In this document: positions 60,293 through 64,000 of the stretch, piece after piece
Numbering within the stretch: the first letter of the stretch is position 1
Layout of the letters: each line of letters begins with the position of its first letter
Assembly (NCBI RefSeq): GCF_001039005.1
Contig: NZ_LDWR01000059.1
Span: 1 to 64,000 of the forward strand
Direction: 5' to 3'
DNA from: Burkholderia cepacia
Lineage (GTDB): Bacteria > Pseudomonadota > Gammaproteobacteria > Burkholderiales > Burkholderiaceae
Length of the DNA: 64,000 nt
The notes under the pieces: generated by a model
Databases searched by the model: none
The model's input: the letters and a program-made list of their open reading frames with translations, nothing else
What the model was told of the DNA's origin: nothing
Made by a program: the position numbers and the translations under genes

Positions 60293-61057
60293 TCAGGTGC
60301 GCGTGATCGACACGCCGCCTTCGACGAGCAGCGCCGTTCCCGTCACGAAGCTCGACAGGTCGGACGCGAGATACAGCGCCGACTTCGCGATCTCTTCCGG
60401 ATTGGCCATCCGCTTCAGCGCATGAATGCTCTCGACGAACGCCTTCTGCTCCGGCGTGCTGGCCGCTTCGCGACCCATTTCGGTGTCGGTCCCGCCCGGC
60501 ATCAGCACGTTGACGCGCAGGCCCGACGGGCCATACTCGGCAGCGAGCGTCTTGGTCAGGCCGACCAGCCCCGCCTTGCTCGCGGCGTATGCGGCCATAC
60601 CCGGAAAGCCGACCGTGTGGCCGACGAACGACGACGTGAAGATCAGCGAGCCGCGCTTGCGCGCGAGCAGCGCCGGAATCTGATACTTCGCGCCGAGGAA
60701 CGCGCTCGTCAGGTTGGTTTCGAGCGTGTCGCGCCAGCCGTCCAGCGTGATGTCGGTGACGCTGCCGAGCGCGCCCATCGTCGCGGCATTGTTGAACGCC
60801 ACGTCGAGCCCGCCGAACTTGCCGACGGCCAGTTCGACGGCTTCCTTCGCGCAACGCTCGTCCTTCACGTCGCCCGCCAATGCAATCGCCTTGCCGCCGA
60901 ATCCGGCGATCTCGTCGACCAGTGCGTTGAGCTGCGCCGCACGGCGCGCCACCAGGACGACGCTCGCGCCTTCTTTCGCGAACAGCTTCGCCGCCTCGCG
61001 GCCGATACCCGAGCTGGCGCCCGTCACGATTGCGGTCTTGTCAGCGAGAAGAGTCAT
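60293..61057 (-). CDS. Short-chain dehydrogenase/reductase
   Basis: A 254-residue SDR with TGASSGIG, NNAATMG, Ser in IFTSSFVG, catalytic YAASK and PGGTDTEMG. The start at 61057 (MTLLADK) has AAGG ten bases upstream. A glucose-dehydrogenase-like SDR in the middle of the minus-strand cluster; the substrate is unknown. Confidence 0.87.
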   Translation of the reverse strand: MTLLADKTAIVTGASSGIGREAAKLFAKEGASVVLVARRAAQLNALVDEIAGFGGKAIALAGDVKDERCAKEAVELAVGKFGGLDVAFNNAATMGALGSVTDITLDGWRDTLETNLTSAFLGAKYQIPALLARKRGSLIFTSSFVGHTVGFPGMAAYAASKAGLVGLTKTLAAEYGPSGLRVNVLMPGGTDTEMGREAASTPEQKAFVESIHALKRMANPEEIAKSALYLASDLSSFVTGTALLVEGGVSITRT

Positions 61058-61123
61058 TTTCTTTACCTTGATTAGCATTGCGTATTAACAGATCACGCCG
61101 GCAGATGCGTCCGGCGCTTTCAC

Positions 61124-61882
61124 TCACGAACCTTCGCCCGATTTGAACAGCTTGATCAGGCCCGGCAGGTTCTTGCCGAACGGAGCAACGCCCTCCTCGA
61201 CCTTCTCGGCGTAGCTCCAGAAATCGGTGCTGAACATCATCCCGAATTCACGCGCCTCGCTGACGGCCTTCAGCTGCACGATCGGGTTGTTCAGCGCGCC
61301 CTTGACGCCCGGCAGCATGGGCTTCGCGATCGACTTGAAGTAACCGAGCAGCGACTCGCCCGGCGTGTCGGGCGTCCACACCAGTTGCACGACGACGGTC
61401 TTGTCCGACACGTTGAGAAAACCGTGGATGTGATTGCGCGGACCGAACACGAGGCTGCCCTTCTTCATCGGGATCATCCGGATCGTGTCGCGCCCGGCGA
61501 TGTTCGGCGGCTGGTCCAGGTCCTTGTACTTCTTCGTGCCCATCAGCATCACGATGCCGCCTTCCGGCGCGTAGAACCACTCGTCGGTCAACGTATGCAG
61601 GTGCAGCGGCGGCCCCGATCCCGGCGGAATCTCGACCTTCGCCATCAGATACCGGCCGCCCGTGCTGTCGCCGGTGCGGACGAACTTGATCGACGCGCCC
61701 TCCGGCTCGCCGTTGACGACCAGCGGCTCGGGGTCGTCCTCGACAAGCGCGAAGGCGGCCGCGTTGGCCTGCGCGTCTTCCGCCCAGTCCGACTCGACGT
61801 CGTAATCCGCCCGGTGGTGCTGCGAACCGGCGTGATCGGCCGACCCGGTCGACGTTTGCGCTTCCTCCAGCATTTCACTCAT
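61124..61882 (-). CDS. Cupin-domain protein of the biosynthetic-looking cluster
   Basis: A 252-residue protein. After an acidic N-terminal 40 residues, the cupin barrel has PPGSGPPLHLHTLTDEWFY with metal-type His, and FGPRNHIHGFLN with later His. The C-terminal 70 residues are an extra helical tail. Quercetinase-like oxygenase or isomerase activity is possible but unproven. AGGAG precedes the ATG, and the start overlaps the stop of the FAD hydroxylase gene by eight bases. Confidence 0.8.
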   Translation of the reverse strand: MSEMLEEAQTSTGSADHAGSQHHRADYDVESDWAEDAQANAAAFALVEDDPEPLVVNGEPEGASIKFVRTGDSTGGRYLMAKVEIPPGSGPPLHLHTLTDEWFYAPEGGIVMLMGTKKYKDLDQPPNIAGRDTIRMIPMKKGSLVFGPRNHIHGFLNVSDKTVVVQLVWTPDTPGESLLGYFKSIAKPMLPGVKGALNNPIVQLKAVSEAREFGMMFSTDFWSYAEKVEEGVAPFGKNLPGLIKLFKSGEGS

Positions 61883-63707
61883 GGTCGCTCCTCAGTTGAA
61901 CTTCCGTGTTAAACCCGTGTGCTGCGCCGGCCGGATGCCGGATCATGTCGTCGTGGTCAGGCACCCGATGCCCAACGGCGGCCGAACCGGTCGCACGCCC
62001 GGCCACTCGATCGAGCAATTCGCCTGCGTGGCGCGGCACGAAGTCGCCTCGCCACGCGACATGTTGGTCGGGCCGAACCAGGACCAGCCGCCGCTCGTAC
62101 AACACCGGCGCCGCGTCCGATACGATCTCGACGATCGACAACGGAATGGCGCGTGCGTGCGCGGCGTCAACGAGCCGCGCCGCGCCGTCGTCGGGCGCTG
62201 GCGGTTCGGCCGCCGTCCTCACCCGCAACAACGTGAAACCCGCGCCGAGCAGGTCGAATACCGAACGGCGCACACCGTCCGCGCCGGTCAGCCACAGGTG
62301 CGGCAGACGGCCGCCCGGCACGCTGCTTGGCCGGTAGGTCAGCGGGTCGTCGTCCGGCGCGATGCCGTCCGGCCAGACGATCGTCGAGCCGTCGTATCGC
62401 GCCCCCAGCTCGACGCCGATCGCTTCGAACTGCGCACGAAACGCCTGCAGTGCTTCGCCCATCCGCGCGCGTGCCGCGTCGCCCTGCGCGCCCGCCGCTT
62501 CCACTTCCGCCGGAACCTGCACCTCGCCGACGCGCTGCGTCAGCCGGCGCGCCGCCGCCGTGTTGCGCAGCGCGATCGGCCGGCGCTCCGCCTCGTAGCT
62601 CGCAAGCAATGCCGTGCCGCCCCAGCCTTGCACCGCGCCCGCCAGCTTCCACGCCAGGTTCGCGGCGTCGTCGATGCCGGTGTTCATGCCGAAACCGCCC
62701 GTCGGCGAAAACAGGTGAATGGCGTCGCCGCAGAGGAACACGCGCCCGTCCGAGTAACGCTCCGCCACCAGCGCGACACCGCCCTGCCACGGCGCGTGAG
62801 CGAGCACGTCCACCTCGACCGGCCGGCCGACCCCTTCGCGAATCCGGCGAATCACCGCCGCATCGTCCGGCAGCCCGTCCTCGTCGTCCGCCTTCGACAT
62901 CAGCAGAAACTCGTCCGCTCCGTCGAGACTGATCAGCAGCATCCGCGAGCCGGGCGCCATCACGTTGTACATCCACGACTCGCGCCCCTTGAGCAGTTCG
63001 CGATGCAGCGCCGGAATCCGCACATGGCTCGAGATCATCCGGCCGCTCAGAAACCCGTCGCTCGCACCGCTCGGGCCGAGATAACGAATGCCGAGCGCAC
63101 GCCGCACGAAACTCTGTCCGCCATCACAGCCGACCAGGTACGCGGCCCGCCATGACTCGCCCGGCGCCGTGCCATCCGTGACTTGCGCGTCGAGCGTGAC
63201 ACCCGCTTCGTCCTGCTCGAACCGGCTCACGCACCAGCCGAACCGCAAGTCGATGTTCGGCCGGGTGCGCGCATGGGCGAGCAGGAACTGCTCCACGTAC
63301 ATCTGGTTCGCGCGCAGCAGCGGCTCGGGCACCTGGTCGGTGTCTTCGGCAGTACGCGCCGCCTGCGTCCGTTCGCACTCCGAACCCATCTCGAGCCGCG
63401 CCAACTCCCAGTCGGCGAGCCGCGTGAAATACGCGACATCGCGCGGATGATCGGGCGGCAAGCCCAGCGCGCGCACGGCATCCGCTATGCCGAGGCGGCG
63501 GTAGTGCTCCATCGTCCGGGAATTGTGCGTGCTTCCCTTCGGATGCCAGCGGCTGTCCGATTCCCGGTTGAACACGACCGACGCGATGCCATGGCGATCG
63601 AGGAACAACGCGAGCAACAGCCCTACCGGGCCGCCGCCCACGATCGCCACGGGACGCTCGTGCATCGTTCCGGCCCGGGGGCGCGCTTCACATGCGGCGT
63701 TCGACAT
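61875..63707 (-). CDS. FAD-dependent aromatic hydroxylase (PheA/TfdB/RdmE type)
   Basis: A 610-residue class A flavoprotein hydroxylase. GGGPVGLLLALFLDRHG binds FAD, GCDGGQSFVRRALGI is the DG motif and GDAIHLFSPTGGFGMNTG the second FAD motif; a C-terminal thioredoxin-like domain is present. These enzymes hydroxylate phenols or polyketides with NAD(P)H and O2. The ATG at 63707 (GGAG upstream) is chosen; an internal ATG at 63665 is possible. It overlaps the cupin gene. Confidence 0.88.
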   Translation of the reverse strand: MSNAACEARPRAGTMHERPVAIVGGGPVGLLLALFLDRHGIASVVFNRESDSRWHPKGSTHNSRTMEHYRRLGIADAVRALGLPPDHPRDVAYFTRLADWELARLEMGSECERTQAARTAEDTDQVPEPLLRANQMYVEQFLLAHARTRPNIDLRFGWCVSRFEQDEAGVTLDAQVTDGTAPGESWRAAYLVGCDGGQSFVRRALGIRYLGPSGASDGFLSGRMISSHVRIPALHRELLKGRESWMYNVMAPGSRMLLISLDGADEFLLMSKADDEDGLPDDAAVIRRIREGVGRPVEVDVLAHAPWQGGVALVAERYSDGRVFLCGDAIHLFSPTGGFGMNTGIDDAANLAWKLAGAVQGWGGTALLASYEAERRPIALRNTAAARRLTQRVGEVQVPAEVEAAGAQGDAARARMGEALQAFRAQFEAIGVELGARYDGSTIVWPDGIAPDDDPLTYRPSSVPGGRLPHLWLTGADGVRRSVFDLLGAGFTLLRVRTAAEPPAPDDGAARLVDAAHARAIPLSIVEIVSDAAPVLYERRLVLVRPDQHVAWRGDFVPRHAGELLDRVAGRATGSAAVGHRVPDHDDMIRHPAGAAHGFNTEVQLRSDHE

Positions 63708-63720
63708 GCACGCTCCGGAT

Positions 63721-64000
63721 TCACGCCGCGTCGACCGCGGACGGCTGCCCGCCCGGCCACAGCCGCAGGATGTCGTAGCGGTGCGCGCCGGCCCCTTCAC
63801 CGTAAGCGGACGCCACGATCGTCGACGAGTAGTCGTGTTCGGCCAGCATGTCCGTCAGCGCCCGTTCGTCGCCGAGGCTGCTGAAGCCGATCAGCAACTG
63901 CCCGTCCGGCGTCAGGTGCTGCGACGCCTCGCGCAGGAACCGGCGATGCGCGAGGTACCCCGCGTCGCAGAACGCCTGCAGGATCGGCTTCTCGAACACG
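63721..64000 (-). CDS. SAM-dependent methyltransferase, C-terminal part
   Basis: Only the last 93 codons lie in the window; the gene continues past the right edge. The frame has LREASQHLTPDGQLLIGFSS, the strand-5 and post-motif region of class I methyltransferases, then MLAEHDYSSTIVASAYG. It lies 13 bp before the FAD hydroxylase gene and is probably cotranscribed. An HemK-like or O-methyltransferase role cannot be told apart. Confidence 0.7.
   Translation of the reverse strand, partial: VFEKPILQAFCDAGYLAHRRFLREASQHLTPDGQLLIGFSSLGDERALTDMLAEHDYSSTIVASAYGEGAGAHRYDILRLWPGGQPSAVDAA

Noticed and set aside
1..64000. tRNA and rRNA genes
   Set aside because: No cloverleaf with a T-loop signature or rRNA-like conserved stretch was noticed on either strand; a tRNAscan run would settle it.

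Overview
The window looks like a GC-rich betaproteobacterium of the genus Burkholderia (cepacia-complex-like), probably a secondary replicon. This is inferred from the codon and GC character, the pca gene order, the dense AraC/LysR regulators, the small lineage-type proteins and the many accessory oxidoreductases. I could not run searches, so family names rest on motifs and gene context.

Layout. 1-3.1 kb: start of a dicarboxylate/amino acid symporter, then a three-gene cell-surface operon (GT4 glycosyltransferase, methyltransferase-like protein, polysaccharide deacetylase). 3.1-5.0 kb: Ni/Co efflux operon (RcnR/DmeR-type sensor, DmeF transporter, DUF1289), with two operator-like G-tract sites. 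5-11.8 kb: a cold-shock protein and duplicate translation factors (IF-1, S21) among many tiny unknown genes, two of them under 60 codons, then a TRIC-type channel.

11.79-21.47 kb: a decayed Tn7-like transposon. I recognise it by related inverted ends (19 of 23 positions match), internal copies of the end repeat, a tnsA gene and a 5'-terminal tnsB fragment joined to an IS110 remnant. It holds a lone HNH nuclease, IS6- and ISNCY-type remnants, a candidate ~72-nt RNA gene with its own promoter and terminator, and the most striking gene of the window. That gene encodes a 1303-residue protein joining a DyP-type heme peroxidase domain to a complete glycyl radical enzyme, with no activating enzyme nearby.

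21.6-33 kb: an amino acid exporter, the protocatechuate branch of the beta-ketoadipate pathway (pcaIJBDCK) with pobA and a divergent LysR gene, then folE, a folM-like reductase and a serine acetyltransferase. 33-40 kb: small proteins, a universal stress protein beside an FNR-type regulator with all four cluster cysteines, argP/argO, an aldo/keto reductase and a secreted protein. 40-54 kb: catabolic clusters for an unknown alcohol or hydroxylated aromatic. They comprise AraC regulators, GMC dehydrogenases, a dihydroxyacetophenone-dioxygenase-like cupin, MFS, Zn-alcohol dehydrogenase, SDR, porin, aldehyde dehydrogenase and cytochrome b561. 54.5-56 kb: an amino acid permease. 56.3-64 kb: a minus-strand cluster (methyltransferase, FAD hydroxylase, cupin, SDR, Tat-type GMC oxidoreductase, SDR, acyltransferase) that looks biosynthetic and runs off the right edge.

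How the parts fit: PobA converts 4-hydroxybenzoate to protocatechuate and the Pca enzymes take the later intermediates to 3-oxoadipyl-CoA; pcaHG is not in the window. The cupin at 44.2 kb might feed 4-hydroxybenzoate into this route. The transposon sits 23 bp past the TRIC gene.
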